A stretch of 64,000 nt of DNA from Hymenobacter sp. DG01 (GTDB taxonomy: Bacteria > Bacteroidota > Bacteroidia > Cytophagales > Hymenobacteraceae): NCBI RefSeq assembly GCF_006352025.1, contig NZ_CP040936.1:2294001-2358000 (forward strand), in the 5' to 3' direction. Below are positions 9,121-17,488 of the stretch, piece by piece (position 1 is the stretch's first letter; every line of letters begins with the position of its first letter). The notes under the pieces are model-generated. The model did not search any database, was not told the DNA's origin, and saw only the letters and a list, made by a program, of their open reading frames with translations. A program made the position numbers and the translations under genes.

Positions 9121-9155
9121 GCCCGGCCGAATGGATGTTACTCCTACGGCCGGGC
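9121..9155 (-). terminator. Terminator downstream of the CarH-like gene
   Basis: The stem GCCCGGCCG pairs with CGGCCGGGC across a 17-nt loop, followed on the minus strand by GTTTGCG. It lies 34 bp beyond the stop of the regulator gene. Confidence 0.55.
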
Positions 9156-9188
9156 GGCAGGTTTGTTGAACAAGAATAGGTTATGCTT

Positions 9189-10115
9189 TTATGAAGCCTC
9201 GGTGGGTAGCTCCACCTTACGGTCGCAGGCGCAGGCGCAGATGCCTTCGGCCAGGGCAATAAAATCGGTAATTAACCGCAGCCGAACCGCATTGGGCGGC
9301 ATTTTGAAATTAAGCTGAGCCAATGGGCCGTACAAAAACAGCGCGATGTCGGGGCAGGTCTGGTGCAGCTCATTCACAAAATCCTGTACCTCATCCCGTT
9401 CCGGCACGGCCGTCAGCACTGTGAGGGCGGCGTAGGGCTGGTAGGCCGTGCACACGGCCTTCAGCTCCGATATGGGCAGGTTCTGGCCCAGGTACAGCAC
9501 ATGGTGGCCCCGGGCCCGCAGGATGTAGTTCATGAACAACAGGGCCAGTTCGTGCATCTCTCCCTCGGGCAGAAAGAGCACCCAGCGCCGGGAAGTGGCC
9601 GGCTGCACGGGCGCCAGCGCATCGGTAGCGGCCAGCAGCTTCTGGCGCAGGAGGTTGGTAACCAGATGCTCCTGGGCCGGATTAACGGTGCCCGTCTGCC
9701 ACATCACCCCTATGCGCTGCAGAAAGGGATAGGCCACATGCAGAATAGCCTGCTCAAAGCCCGCCTGCTGAATAGCCCGGTTGAACAGGCTGGTCAGCTG
9801 CAACTCGTTCATTTCCAGCATGGCGGCCAGCAGCCCGTTTACCTGCTGGCAATAGTTGTGCGCGTCGTCGTCGCAGGAAACAACGGCGTTGGCCAGCTCC
9901 TGCTCCGTGAGCTTAGCCACCTGCGAGATGCGGTAGCCCCGGTTGCACAGGGTAGCCACATTCAGCAGGCGGCGCAGGTCGTCGTCGCAGTAGGTGCGGA
10001 TGTTGGTGGCGGTGCGCACGGGCCGGAGAATACCGTAGCGCTGCTCCCAGATGCGAATAGTGTGCGCCTTGATGCCGGAAAGATGCTCCAGGTCGCTGAT
10101 AGAAAATTGTCCCAC
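9189..10115 (-). CDS. CarH-like MerR-family regulator with cobalamin-binding (light-sensor) domain
   Basis: Residues 5-75 form a MerR helix-turn-helix (FSISDLEHLSGIKAHTIRIW). Residues 85-160 form the helical B12-cap domain and 175-290 a Rossmann-like cobalamin-binding domain. W139 followed nine residues later by E149-H150 is the W-x9-EH signature of the CarA/CarH adenosylcobalamin photoreceptors. The lower-ligand motif reads E-M-H188-E-L-A191, keeping the His but with Ala for the usual Gly. Length (308 aa) fits. The start is GTG at 10115, preceded by an AGGGAG ribosome site. It lies 24 bp after crtZ. In characterised CarH systems light destroys the B12 tetramer and derepresses carotenoid genes; the same is inferred here. 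Confidence 0.88.
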   Translation of the reverse strand: MGQFSISDLEHLSGIKAHTIRIWEQRYGILRPVRTATNIRTYCDDDLRRLLNVATLCNRGYRISQVAKLTEQELANAVVSCDDDAHNYCQQVNGLLAAMLEMNELQLTSLFNRAIQQAGFEQAILHVAYPFLQRIGVMWQTGTVNPAQEHLVTNLLRQKLLAATDALAPVQPATSRRWVLFLPEGEMHELALLFMNYILRARGHHVLYLGQNLPISELKAVCTAYQPYAALTVLTAVPERDEVQDFVNELHQTCPDIALFLYGPLAQLNFKMPPNAVRLRLITDFIALAEGICACACDRKVELPTEAS

Positions 10116-10139
10116 GATACTGTTCTCCCTCTCAATTAC

Positions 10140-10643
10140 TTATACCGTAGCGCCAGACTGTGGCGAACGGAGCACCCGCGTTGGGGCGGGCTTGCGCAAG
10201 GCCAGCGCGAAATATTTTGGCGATACCCACAGCAGGCCAAATTCCTCGGAGCCGTCGCGGCCAGTGGTTTTGTGGTGCATTTTGTGCGCCATGTTCAGGG
10301 CCCGCAGGTAGGTGTTGCGCGACTTCCGCCAGAATCGCAGCCGACCGTGAATGAGCACGTCATGCACGAAGAAATAAAGCGTGCCGTAGGCGGCAATGCC
10401 TACCCCCATCCAGAACCGGAAGTCCTTGGCATCGGAGCCATAGATGATGAGCAGCATCGACAGCGAGCCGTAGAACAGAAAAAAGAAGTCGTTGCGCTCG
10501 AAGCGGTGCGGGTGCCGCACATGGTGCGAGCGGTGCAAAAACCACAGCGGCCCGTGTAGCACAAATCGGTGCATAAACCAGGCCACGAACTCCATTCCGA
10601 GAAAGGTAGCCGTCGTAACGGCCACGGCTGCCAGCGTTGTCAT
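10140..10643 (-). CDS. crtZ: Beta-carotene hydroxylase CrtZ
   Basis: Membrane di-iron 3-hydroxylase acting on beta-ionone rings (to zeaxanthin or, with CrtW, astaxanthin). The His motifs HRFVLH, HRSHHVRH, HDVLIHGR and HKMHH have the expected spacing across 167 residues, and hydrophobic stretches alternate with them. The open frame extends 20 codons upstream to a TTG at 10703, but the ATG at 10643 gives the normal family N-terminus. It probably heads a two-gene unit with the CarH-like regulator, which would let the regulator control its own operon. Confidence 0.92.
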   Translation of the reverse strand: MTTLAAVAVTTATFLGMEFVAWFMHRFVLHGPLWFLHRSHHVRHPHRFERNDFFFLFYGSLSMLLIIYGSDAKDFRFWMGVGIAAYGTLYFFVHDVLIHGRLRFWRKSRNTYLRALNMAHKMHHKTTGRDGSEEFGLLWVSPKYFALALRKPAPTRVLRSPQSGATV

Positions 10644-10787
10644 GGGGCTAAAACCGCCGCACTGTTGAGAAGTTTGAAAAAGTTTAAGGGAGAAAGTTAC
10701 CAATCTTCCCGGAAACTGCCGTTCAGACGCAGCAGCTTATCAGATTTTACTACTGCACTCTGTTGCCAGATCCCTTACCGGCAAAGC

Positions 10788-10815
10788 AACAGCCGCCTTT
10801 TGTGGGGCGGCTGTT
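10788..10815. terminator. Terminator hairpin between enoyl-CoA hydratase and crtZ
   Basis: The stem AACAGCCGCC pairs with GGCGGCTGTT around an 8-nt loop. It lies 30 bp downstream of the minus-strand hydratase stop, with a TTGCTTT tail on that strand. Confidence 0.65.
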
Positions 10816-10844
10816 ATCTGATCTACCATCAGGAAAGGAGAGCA

Positions 10845-11657
10845 TTAATTCTCCCAAGTTATTTTCTCTTTGGCCAAGAAGGCGGCAATACCCCGACGGC
10901 AGTCGTCAGAGGCGCGGGCTTCGGCATTCATGCGTGCGGCGTAGCGCAGGCTGTCCTCCAGAGGCATTTCCGGCACGCGGGCCAGCATTTCCTTGGTGGT
11001 TTCCATGCTCTGGGCCGAGTTCTCCACGCACAGGCGGCGCGCAAATCGGTACACGTTGTCGGCCAGCTCGGCCCGGGGCACCAGGAAATTCACCAGCCCA
11101 AAGTCGAGGGCCTGCTGGGCCGGAATCACGTCGCCGGTGAGCAGGAGCTGCTTGGTGCGCGCCTCCCCTATTTTGCGCAGCAGAAACACGCTGACAATGG
11201 CAGGCAGAAACCCAATTTTCACCTCCGTGTAGCCAAACTTGGCTTCGGGTACGGCAAAGGCGAAGTCGCAGATGGTAGCCAGCCCACAGCCGCCGGCCAG
11301 GGCGTGGCCCTGCACCTGCCCGATTACCACTTTTTTGAGGGTATAAATCTGGTGGAAGAGCTGCATGAGGTGGGTAGAGTCGGCCAGGTTATCGGTGTAG
11401 CCGAAGCCCTGCAACTCCTGGATGTAGCCCAGGTCGGCGCCCGCGCAGAACACGTCGCCCTCGGCCCGCAGTACAATTACTTTGCACGCCTCGTCGTCCT
11501 CGGCAAACTCGAAGGCCTGCTTGAGCTCCGTGACCATATCGGCGCTGAGAGCGTTGCGCTTTTCGGGCCGGTTGAGGGTGATGTATCCGATAAGATCCTG
11601 CGCCTCATAGCGAATGAAACGGAGGTCTTCCAACTCCTGAGTGGGCATATTTTCCAT
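10845..11657 (-). CDS. Enoyl-CoA hydratase/isomerase family protein (methylglutaconyl-CoA hydratase-like)
   Basis: Crotonase-fold enzyme of 270 aa. The oxyanion-hole segments are DVFCAGADL and QGHALAGGCGL, and the catalytic Glu region is FGYTEVKIGFLPA, which resembles the methylglutaconyl-CoA hydratases of leucine breakdown more than beta-oxidation hydratases. The C-terminal helical tail completes the trimer-type fold. It stands alone between two terminators and upstream of crtZ, so it is probably its own unit and unrelated to pigment synthesis. Substrate is inferred. Confidence 0.85.
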   Translation of the reverse strand: MENMPTQELEDLRFIRYEAQDLIGYITLNRPEKRNALSADMVTELKQAFEFAEDDEACKVIVLRAEGDVFCAGADLGYIQELQGFGYTDNLADSTHLMQLFHQIYTLKKVVIGQVQGHALAGGCGLATICDFAFAVPEAKFGYTEVKIGFLPAIVSVFLLRKIGEARTKQLLLTGDVIPAQQALDFGLVNFLVPRAELADNVYRFARRLCVENSAQSMETTKEMLARVPEMPLEDSLRYAARMNAEARASDDCRRGIAAFLAKEKITWEN

Positions 11658-11833
11658 AGTCCGGCGCGTTGCAATCGGTGAGAGGAAGGCTTCCCAAGCA
11701 GAGAACTACCCCCTCGCGGAGCAGCTAGAGCCAAAGGACGCGAAAACCAAACGTAACAAAATTGATGCTACTATACATGCTATAGCGTAGGCCGGGGCCT
11801 ACAAGTTTCGCCGAAGCCCGGCGGTTACCCCTC

Positions 11834-14071
11834 CTACTGTCTTACCTGAACGGTGAATGCCCCGCGTGCGGTTACATCATAGGTCTGAAAACCAGCCACC
11901 TGCAATACCGAGTCCTGCCGAGCCACGTACCAGCTTTTGCACGAAGAATCGAAAATAACAGGGGCTTTGGTCCCGAAAATGGCGGCCAGCTCCGCGGGCT
12001 TTACGCGGGCGTTGCGCCGCAGCACAATGGCGTCGGGGCCGGGCAGCGGCTGGCGGGCCAGACTCAGGCGGCTGCTTACAAAGGCCACCCGCAGCCCGCG
12101 CCACGCGGCCAGGGTCAGGCCGGGCTCGGCAACCCGCGCGGGTACCGGGCAGCCCCGCCAGCCTACCCGGTGGTTTACCTGCCGGGCTTCGCGCTGAATG
12201 CTGCCCGGCACAATGCGGTAGGTGCGCTCCGTTTCCGTGAGGGGCAGCGAATCGACGGTGACGACCTCAGCGGCCGCGCCCTGCCAGAAACCCACCACCG
12301 AGCGGCGCGGAATGCTGTAGATAATCAGGCGGGCATCGGGGGCGAGTTGGTGGGCGGCCCACACCCGGCTGCTTTCCAGCACAGCCAGCAGCGCGCAGGC
12401 TATGCCCAGCCATGGCAGGCGGCGCAGGCGCAGGAACATCAGCGCGGTCAGGATGAAGGCGAAGAGCAGCCAGGTTTGCGGAGCCGTAAGGTGAATGCCC
12501 GAAATCAGGGCACCCGGCATCAGGCGGCCGATGGAGAAAATATACTCGTTGAACAGCCAGATCATCCACTCAAACACCCGGGCCACCAGCTGCGGCAGCC
12601 AATCCAAGGCGGCAGCGGCACCCGTCGAAAGCAGCCCTACCGTGGCTACTACCCCCTTCAAAGCCAGCAACCCCAGCCCCACGTACACTGCCAGACTTGA
12701 AATCGGGACGGCCACCAGGTTTGAGGCCAGGAAGCTGAGCGGAAACTGGTGAAAGTAGAACAGCCCCAGCGGGAACGTAGCTACCTGCGCGGCCAACGAC
12801 AGGGCCGTGGCCTGCCAGACGTACTCCAACCCAGTACCCAGCCACTGCCACCCCTTCCGCACCGCTTTCGGCTGCCAGGGGCGCTGTCGCTCCAGGAAAT
12901 ACGCCTGCGGCTGCAGCCAGCGGGCAATGCGCGGCTGCAGGTACACGATGCTAAGCACGGCCAGAAACGAGAGCTGGAATCCTACGTCGCAGAGCAAATA
13001 GGGGTCGTAGCAGAGCAGGAAGAAAGCTGCCGCGGCCAATAGGTTGTACATGGAGGTTTGCCGGCCGCTGGCCCTCCCGATAATGATGAAGGAGAACATC
13101 ACGGCCGCCCGCAGCACCGAGGCCGACAGCCCCGTCAGGAAGGCGTAGCTCCAGATAGTGGCCAGCCCCAGCAGCGCCGTCACCAACCGAAACCACGGCC
13201 CGCGCCGGCCCGGCAGCCGGCCCAGCAGCCACGTCACAGCCCCAAACAGCAGCCCCACCTGCAACCCCGACACGGCCATGATATGGGTAGTGCCGGTGTT
13301 GGCGTAGGCCTGCTTGGTTTCCTGATCTACCTCATCCTTGATGCCCAGCACCAGGGCCGAGGCCAGGGCGTATTCGCGCCGGGCGTGCACGTATTGCCGG
13401 AATACACCATCGAGCACCCGCGCCGCCCGCATGGCCGTAGCCCGCAGAATGCTGGGCGGAGCGGTGGCTATTTTCTGGTACTGATCGGGGTGGATGAACT
13501 GCTGGTGGTACACCTGATGATACTCCAGGTAGCGACGGTAGTCGAATTCGCCGGGATTCAGGGGCGGTTTACTCGGGGCCGGCGCCCCGCGCACCAGCCA
13601 CACGTCGCCGTACTGCGGAGCGCCTACCCCCTCCTCGCGCGGAATACTCACCCGAATGCCACCCCGCGCCGGCTGCCACTTCCCCGCCACCCGCACCGCC
13701 GAAACGCGCACAGTGGTGGCGTAGGTAGCTGGCCGCGTCACGGTGTAATCGTCCACCACGGCCCGGTAAAACTCCACGCGGCGGCCGAAACGGTACAGGT
13801 GGTCAGGAGCCCGACTTTCGGTGGCTTGTTGGGTTAGGGCCGCACCAGCCACATACAGCGCAGTTACGGCCAGCAGCCCGGCCGCATCGGTAGCGGCGGG
13901 TCCGGGCCGGCGGGTAGCCCATAGCTGCACCCCTATAAACAACAAGGTCAAGCCTGCTACGGCAGGTAGCAAATCAGGCAGCTTTTCGCCGGCATAAAGG
14001 TAGGTCATAATACCCGCCATAAGCGGCAGCACCAGCCGCACGAAGGCATTCGGGGCCCATTTAATTTCCAT
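11834..14071 (-). CDS. comEC: ComEC/Rec2-family competence membrane protein
   Basis: DNA-uptake channel protein of 745 aa. N-terminal membrane helices (about 10-70) are followed by a soluble beta-rich DUF4131/OB-like part (80-200). The polytopic Competence domain (about 230-540) carries the conserved THIMAVSGLQVGLLFGAV. The last 180 residues occupy the place of the metallo-beta-lactamase domain of longer ComEC proteins, but I see no HxHxDH motif, so that nuclease domain is missing or degenerate, as in some Bacteroidota. No other competence genes are beside it. Confidence 0.87.
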   Translation of the reverse strand: MEIKWAPNAFVRLVLPLMAGIMTYLYAGEKLPDLLPAVAGLTLLFIGVQLWATRRPGPAATDAAGLLAVTALYVAGAALTQQATESRAPDHLYRFGRRVEFYRAVVDDYTVTRPATYATTVRVSAVRVAGKWQPARGGIRVSIPREEGVGAPQYGDVWLVRGAPAPSKPPLNPGEFDYRRYLEYHQVYHQQFIHPDQYQKIATAPPSILRATAMRAARVLDGVFRQYVHARREYALASALVLGIKDEVDQETKQAYANTGTTHIMAVSGLQVGLLFGAVTWLLGRLPGRRGPWFRLVTALLGLATIWSYAFLTGLSASVLRAAVMFSFIIIGRASGRQTSMYNLLAAAAFFLLCYDPYLLCDVGFQLSFLAVLSIVYLQPRIARWLQPQAYFLERQRPWQPKAVRKGWQWLGTGLEYVWQATALSLAAQVATFPLGLFYFHQFPLSFLASNLVAVPISSLAVYVGLGLLALKGVVATVGLLSTGAAAALDWLPQLVARVFEWMIWLFNEYIFSIGRLMPGALISGIHLTAPQTWLLFAFILTALMFLRLRRLPWLGIACALLAVLESSRVWAAHQLAPDARLIIYSIPRRSVVGFWQGAAAEVVTVDSLPLTETERTYRIVPGSIQREARQVNHRVGWRGCPVPARVAEPGLTLAAWRGLRVAFVSSRLSLARQPLPGPDAIVLRRNARVKPAELAAIFGTKAPVIFDSSCKSWYVARQDSVLQVAGFQTYDVTARGAFTVQVRQ

Positions 14072-14159
14072 AGTAACACAAACTGCAGCACCCGTTAATC
14101 GGGGCGGTAAACGCGGATTCTTATCGGGTAGTCAAAATGAGGAAAATAAGCTAAACGGC

Positions 14160-14204
14160 AAAAGGCTACCCAGACTTCCTGACAGGAAAACCGGGTAACC
14201 TTTT
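14160..14204 (-). terminator. Terminator downstream of the GNAT gene
   Basis: AAAAGG and TACCC pair with GGGTA and CCTTTT, with a nested TTCCT/AGGAA hairpin inside. It is 23 bp past the stop of the minus-strand acetyltransferase. Confidence 0.7.
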
Positions 14205-14226
14205 CGTGTTGTGCCGTGTTGCGGGC

Positions 14227-14718
14227 TTACTTTTTCAACTGCATTTGGTAGTGCTCAATATCAGCTTCCACGAACTTCTCGCCCACCTTCTCGAAGCCGT
14301 GCCGCTCGTAGAAGCGCACGGCGGGCAGTTGAGCGTTAAGGTACACCGTGGCCTCCGGGTACTGGGCCCGCACATCCCGCACCACGGCCGCCAACAGCGC
14401 GGCCCCCACCTGCTGGTTGCGGTAGGCTTCCAGCACGGCGAAGCGCTCCAGCTTCACGCCCTTGTCTGTTACGCGCCAGCGGGCCGCGCCGCAGGGCGTG
14501 CCTTCATCAGCACGGGCCAGGTAGTGGGTGGCGTCGGTGCGGTCGTGGGCGTCGTTTTCCAGGTCTGCGGGCACGTTCTGGCCCAGCACGAAAACGGTGT
14601 GGCGAACAGCCAGAGCCTCGTCCAGGTCAGGCGACTGGGGGCCGAAAATACGGGTTACGAGCACAGGCTTAAGGTAGGTTTTAACAGTAGAAAGAAGGTA
14701 TGACGCGGTTACGGCCAC
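14227..14718 (-). CDS. GNAT-family N-acetyltransferase
   Basis: GCN5-related acetyltransferase. The segment AVRHTVFVLGQNVPADLEND is the N-terminal motif of ElaA/YjcF-like GNATs, LERFAVLEAYRNQQVGAAL holds the acetyl-CoA pyrophosphate loop, and FYERHGFEKVGEKF the C-terminal motif. No ATG is available near the N-terminus; the frame opens with GTG at 14718, but a second GTG at 14664 (VLVTRIFGP) gives the usual family start, so the true protein may be about 145 aa. Acceptor substrate unknown. Confidence 0.85.
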   Translation of the reverse strand: MAVTASYLLSTVKTYLKPVLVTRIFGPQSPDLDEALAVRHTVFVLGQNVPADLENDAHDRTDATHYLARADEGTPCGAARWRVTDKGVKLERFAVLEAYRNQQVGAALLAAVVRDVRAQYPEATVYLNAQLPAVRFYERHGFEKVGEKFVEADIEHYQMQLKK

Positions 14719-14766
14719 CGTTTTGGATTCGCAGCTAAGGTAGTAACTCCCCTTAGCCTAAAGCAA

Positions 14767-14791
14767 AACAGCCACCTGATGGGTGGCTGTT
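14767..14791 (-). terminator. Terminator downstream of the PhoH-like gene
   Basis: The stem AACAGCCACC pairs with GGTGGCTGTT over a 5-nt loop. On the minus strand a TTTGCTT tail follows. It is 25 bp from the stop at 14816. Confidence 0.7.
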
Positions 14792-14815
14792 CTGGTAAGC
14801 TACTGCGACCGGAGG

Positions 14816-15928
14816 CTACATCTGCTGCTCCTGGTTTACGGGCAGGTCGCGGGTGCCGTCGTCCTCGCGGCGGGCATCGGGGTGCTTGCCGGGGTCGTGG
14901 TGGGCCACTTCATCCTGGCGCCGACGGTAGGACTGCTGGTACTCCCGGGGCGGGCGGTTGGCCTGCTCCTTCTGCTGCTGCACATCAAACTTGTCGTAGG
15001 CCTGCACAATCTGCTTCACGAGGCGGTGACGCACCACGTCTTCCGAGGTCATTTCCACGAACCCAATGTCGCGCACGTCGCGCAGGATATCGAGGGCCTG
15101 AATCAACCCCGATTTCTGCTTGGTGGGCAAGTCAATCTGGCTTCGGTCGCCATTCACCATCACCTTGGCGTTCGGGCCCATACGGGTCAGAAACATCTTC
15201 AGCTGGCTGGGCGTGGTGTTCTGGGCCTCATCCAAGAGCACGAAGGCATTGTTCAGCGTCCGGCCGCGCATGTAGGCCAGGGGCGCAATTTCAATGGTCT
15301 TGTTCTCGAGGTAGAACTTGAACTTCTCGGGCGGCAGCATGTCTTCCAGCGCGTCGTAAATCGGGCGCAGGTAGGGGTCCACCTTTTCCTTCATATCGCC
15401 GGGCAGGAAACCCAGGCTTTCCCCGGCTTCCACTACGGGACGCGAAATGATGATCTTCTTAACCTCTTTGTTCTTCAGCGCCCGCACGGCCAGGGCCACC
15501 GAAATGTAGGTTTTGCCCGTACCCGCCGGCCCCAGCGCAAACACCAGGTCGTTCTTGAGTACGGCATCTACCAGGCGCTGCTGGTTGGCCGTTTTGGCTT
15601 TGATGACGCCGCCCTTGGCTCCGAACAGAATCACGTCGGGCGAGGCCGCCAGCATCCGGTCCTGCTGATCTTCATCAGCCGTTGAGAGGTACTGGCTCAC
15701 GGTTTTGTCGGTAATCTGCCCGTACTGGTGGTAGTGCTCCAACAGGGCCGATAAGATTTCGTTGATGCGGCTAATCACGGCCGTTTGGCCCTGGATTTTG
15801 ATTTCGTTGCCGCGAGAAATGATTTTACTGCCCGGAAAGGCAGCTGCCAACTGGCGGATATTTTGATTATCGGGCCCCAGGAACTCGACCAGGGACACGT
15901 TTTCGAGCGTGATGACTTTCTCGACCAA
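14816..15928 (-). CDS. PhoH-like ATPase
   Basis: 370-aa P-loop ATPase. The N-terminus (1-105) is a KH-like part and residues 110-315 the PhoH ATPase core. Walker A is GPAGTGKT at 133-140 and Walker B is FVLLDEAQN, followed by MFLTRMG and the NGDRSQIDLP sensor region. The last 50 residues are a charged, disordered tail rich in Q, R, D and H. The start is TTG at 15928, giving MVEKVITLENV; no in-frame ATG offers a better fit. PhoH proteins are thought to act in RNA metabolism or phosphate stress; the exact role is unknown. Confidence 0.93.
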   Translation of the reverse strand: MVEKVITLENVSLVEFLGPDNQNIRQLAAAFPGSKIISRGNEIKIQGQTAVISRINEILSALLEHYHQYGQITDKTVSQYLSTADEDQQDRMLAASPDVILFGAKGGVIKAKTANQQRLVDAVLKNDLVFALGPAGTGKTYISVALAVRALKNKEVKKIIISRPVVEAGESLGFLPGDMKEKVDPYLRPIYDALEDMLPPEKFKFYLENKTIEIAPLAYMRGRTLNNAFVLLDEAQNTTPSQLKMFLTRMGPNAKVMVNGDRSQIDLPTKQKSGLIQALDILRDVRDIGFVEMTSEDVVRHRLVKQIVQAYDKFDVQQQKEQANRPPREYQQSYRRRQDEVAHHDPGKHPDARREDDGTRDLPVNQEQQM

Positions 15929-16114
15929 ACTAGAGGGAATTTAAGTGCGAAAGGAGAAGAAAAGAGCGAGCGGGCCGAGCCCACGGAGCCTCCTGCCTGG
16001 GGTAACAGCAAAAACGAGCGAATCGTTGCTGCTCCCGTTTCGCGGCAAAACACCTACTTTTGCCGCCCCCGCAGGGGTCCTGGCAATAGTACGAATAACT
16101 CCGAATTTCCGGTC

Positions 16115-16897
16115 ATGGGCTTGATAACGTTTCTGTCTGACTTTGGGTACCGCGACCATTACGTAGCGGCCGTTAAGGCGCGGATTCTGCAGTTGGCCCC
16201 CCAGGTGCCGGTGCTGGATATTACCCACGGCATCGAGCCCTTCAACATTGCCCACGCCCAGCATGTGCTCAGCTCCGTGTACCAGGATTTTCCGGCCGGC
16301 ACGGTGCATTTGATTGGCGTCAACGACCAGGGCTCGCCCCGCGGGGCCTGGCACGCGGCCCGCTTTCAGGGTCACTACTTTGTCTCCGCCGACAATGGCC
16401 TGCTACCCCTGCTCTGCGACGGAAAGCCCGAGGAGCTGGTGCTGCTAAGCGCCGGCCCAGCCCCTACCCCCTCCCCCACCCGCGACCTGCTGGCCCCCGC
16501 CGCCGTGCGCCTGGCCCAGGGCGAGGCGCTAGCTACCCTGGGCACTCCGGCTACGGAAGTATATCAGCTGCTGAACCGGCAGCTGCGCCTGCAGGACAAC
16601 CGCATTACGGGCCACGTGGTGCACGTTGACCACTACGGCAACCTCGTGACGGACATCACGCGCACGGCGGTGGAAGTTATCGGGCGCAACCGCCCCTTCA
16701 CCATCCATTTTGCCCGCGAAACGGTGCGTGACATTGCCGTGCACTTTCAGGCTACCCCTCCCGGCGAGGCCGTCTGCGTTTTCAATAGCACTGATCAGCT
16801 GTGCATCGGCATCAACCAAGGCAATGCGTCGGAGCTGCTGGGACTGTATTTCGACTCCCAAGTAGATGTGCGCTTCCCTTCGGATGGGCTTTCTTAA
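16115..16897 (+). CDS. SAM hydroxide adenosyltransferase (DUF62 family)
   Basis: 260 aa. The family hydrolyses S-adenosylmethionine to adenosine and methionine, and is related to SAM-dependent chlorinases and fluorinases. The opening MGLITFLSDFGYRDHYVAAV carries the conserved Asp of the D-H-R hydroxide-activating triad, and HVDHYGNLVTDI marks the C-terminal domain interface. The open frame runs upstream to 15785, but the ATG at 16115 gives the canonical N-terminus. It is divergent from the PhoH-like gene. Confidence 0.9.
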   Translation: MGLITFLSDFGYRDHYVAAVKARILQLAPQVPVLDITHGIEPFNIAHAQHVLSSVYQDFPAGTVHLIGVNDQGSPRGAWHAARFQGHYFVSADNGLLPLLCDGKPEELVLLSAGPAPTPSPTRDLLAPAAVRLAQGEALATLGTPATEVYQLLNRQLRLQDNRITGHVVHVDHYGNLVTDITRTAVEVIGRNRPFTIHFARETVRDIAVHFQATPPGEAVCVFNSTDQLCIGINQGNASELLGLYFDSQVDVRFPSDGLS

Positions 16898-17053
16898 TAG
16901 AGCAAGCCTCTACGAAACAGGCCTTAATGAGCTTTAAACAATGCTTTTGGTTTTGTTTATTTATTATGTTAAGTCTGTAATGTCAGAATGACATAGGCTG
17001 ATTTCTGACTTAGCTGCTTCTCTGTTTTTTACTTTCCGTAGCCTTCCTGATTT

Positions 17054-17368
17054 ATGCTAATCCGAATTGTGCGCATGACCTTTGAGCTGGAAAAGGTGCC
17101 GGAATTTCTCCAGATTTTCCGGAATTCAGAGCATCTGATCCGCCAGATGCCGGGCTGCCGGCTTCTGGAGCTGTGGCAGGACGCTGATCAGCCCGCTATT
17201 CTCTGCACGCATAGCCACTGGGACTCCGCTGATGCGCTCAATGCCTACCGCCGCTCCGAACTGTTCGGGCAGGTATGGCCCGCTACCAAAACCTTGTTTG
17301 CTGCTCCTCCGGTGGCTTTCTCCGTTCATCAGGTAGATGCAGCCTCCCTACCTGCTGACATAGTATAA
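17054..17368 (+). CDS. Antibiotic biosynthesis monooxygenase (ABM) domain protein
   Basis: 104-aa ferredoxin-like dimeric alpha/beta-barrel protein. IRIVRMTFELEKVPEFLQIF, PGCRLLELWQDADQP and SHWDSADALNAYRRSELF match the single-domain ABM/quinol monooxygenase-like fold. No metal or haem ligand stands out. The upstream 156 bp is AT-rich and probably holds its promoter. Substrate unknown; it may be a haem-degrading or oxygenase-like protein. Confidence 0.85.
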   Translation: MLIRIVRMTFELEKVPEFLQIFRNSEHLIRQMPGCRLLELWQDADQPAILCTHSHWDSADALNAYRRSELFGQVWPATKTLFAAPPVAFSVHQVDAASLPADIV

Positions 17369-17488
17369 AGCCTAGGCGGCGCTGTCTGCTTTCATAGCAG
17401 GTGCCCCTTTCGCCAACCGGCCTATCCCTACCCCACCAGCCTGCGTAAAGGGTAAAAGCTACCTGCCTGGCCCCACCCCTACCCACTC

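Noticed and set aside
9363-10559. Long plus-strand open frame (398 aa) opposite the CarH-like gene and crtZ.
   Set aside because: It is antisense to two clearly recognisable genes and its translation has no family resemblance; an artefact of GC-rich codon use.
15785-16897. A 370-aa version of the SAM hydroxide adenosyltransferase.
   Set aside because: The extra 110 residues are antisense to the PhoH-like gene and spacer; the family N-terminus starts exactly at the ATG at 16115.
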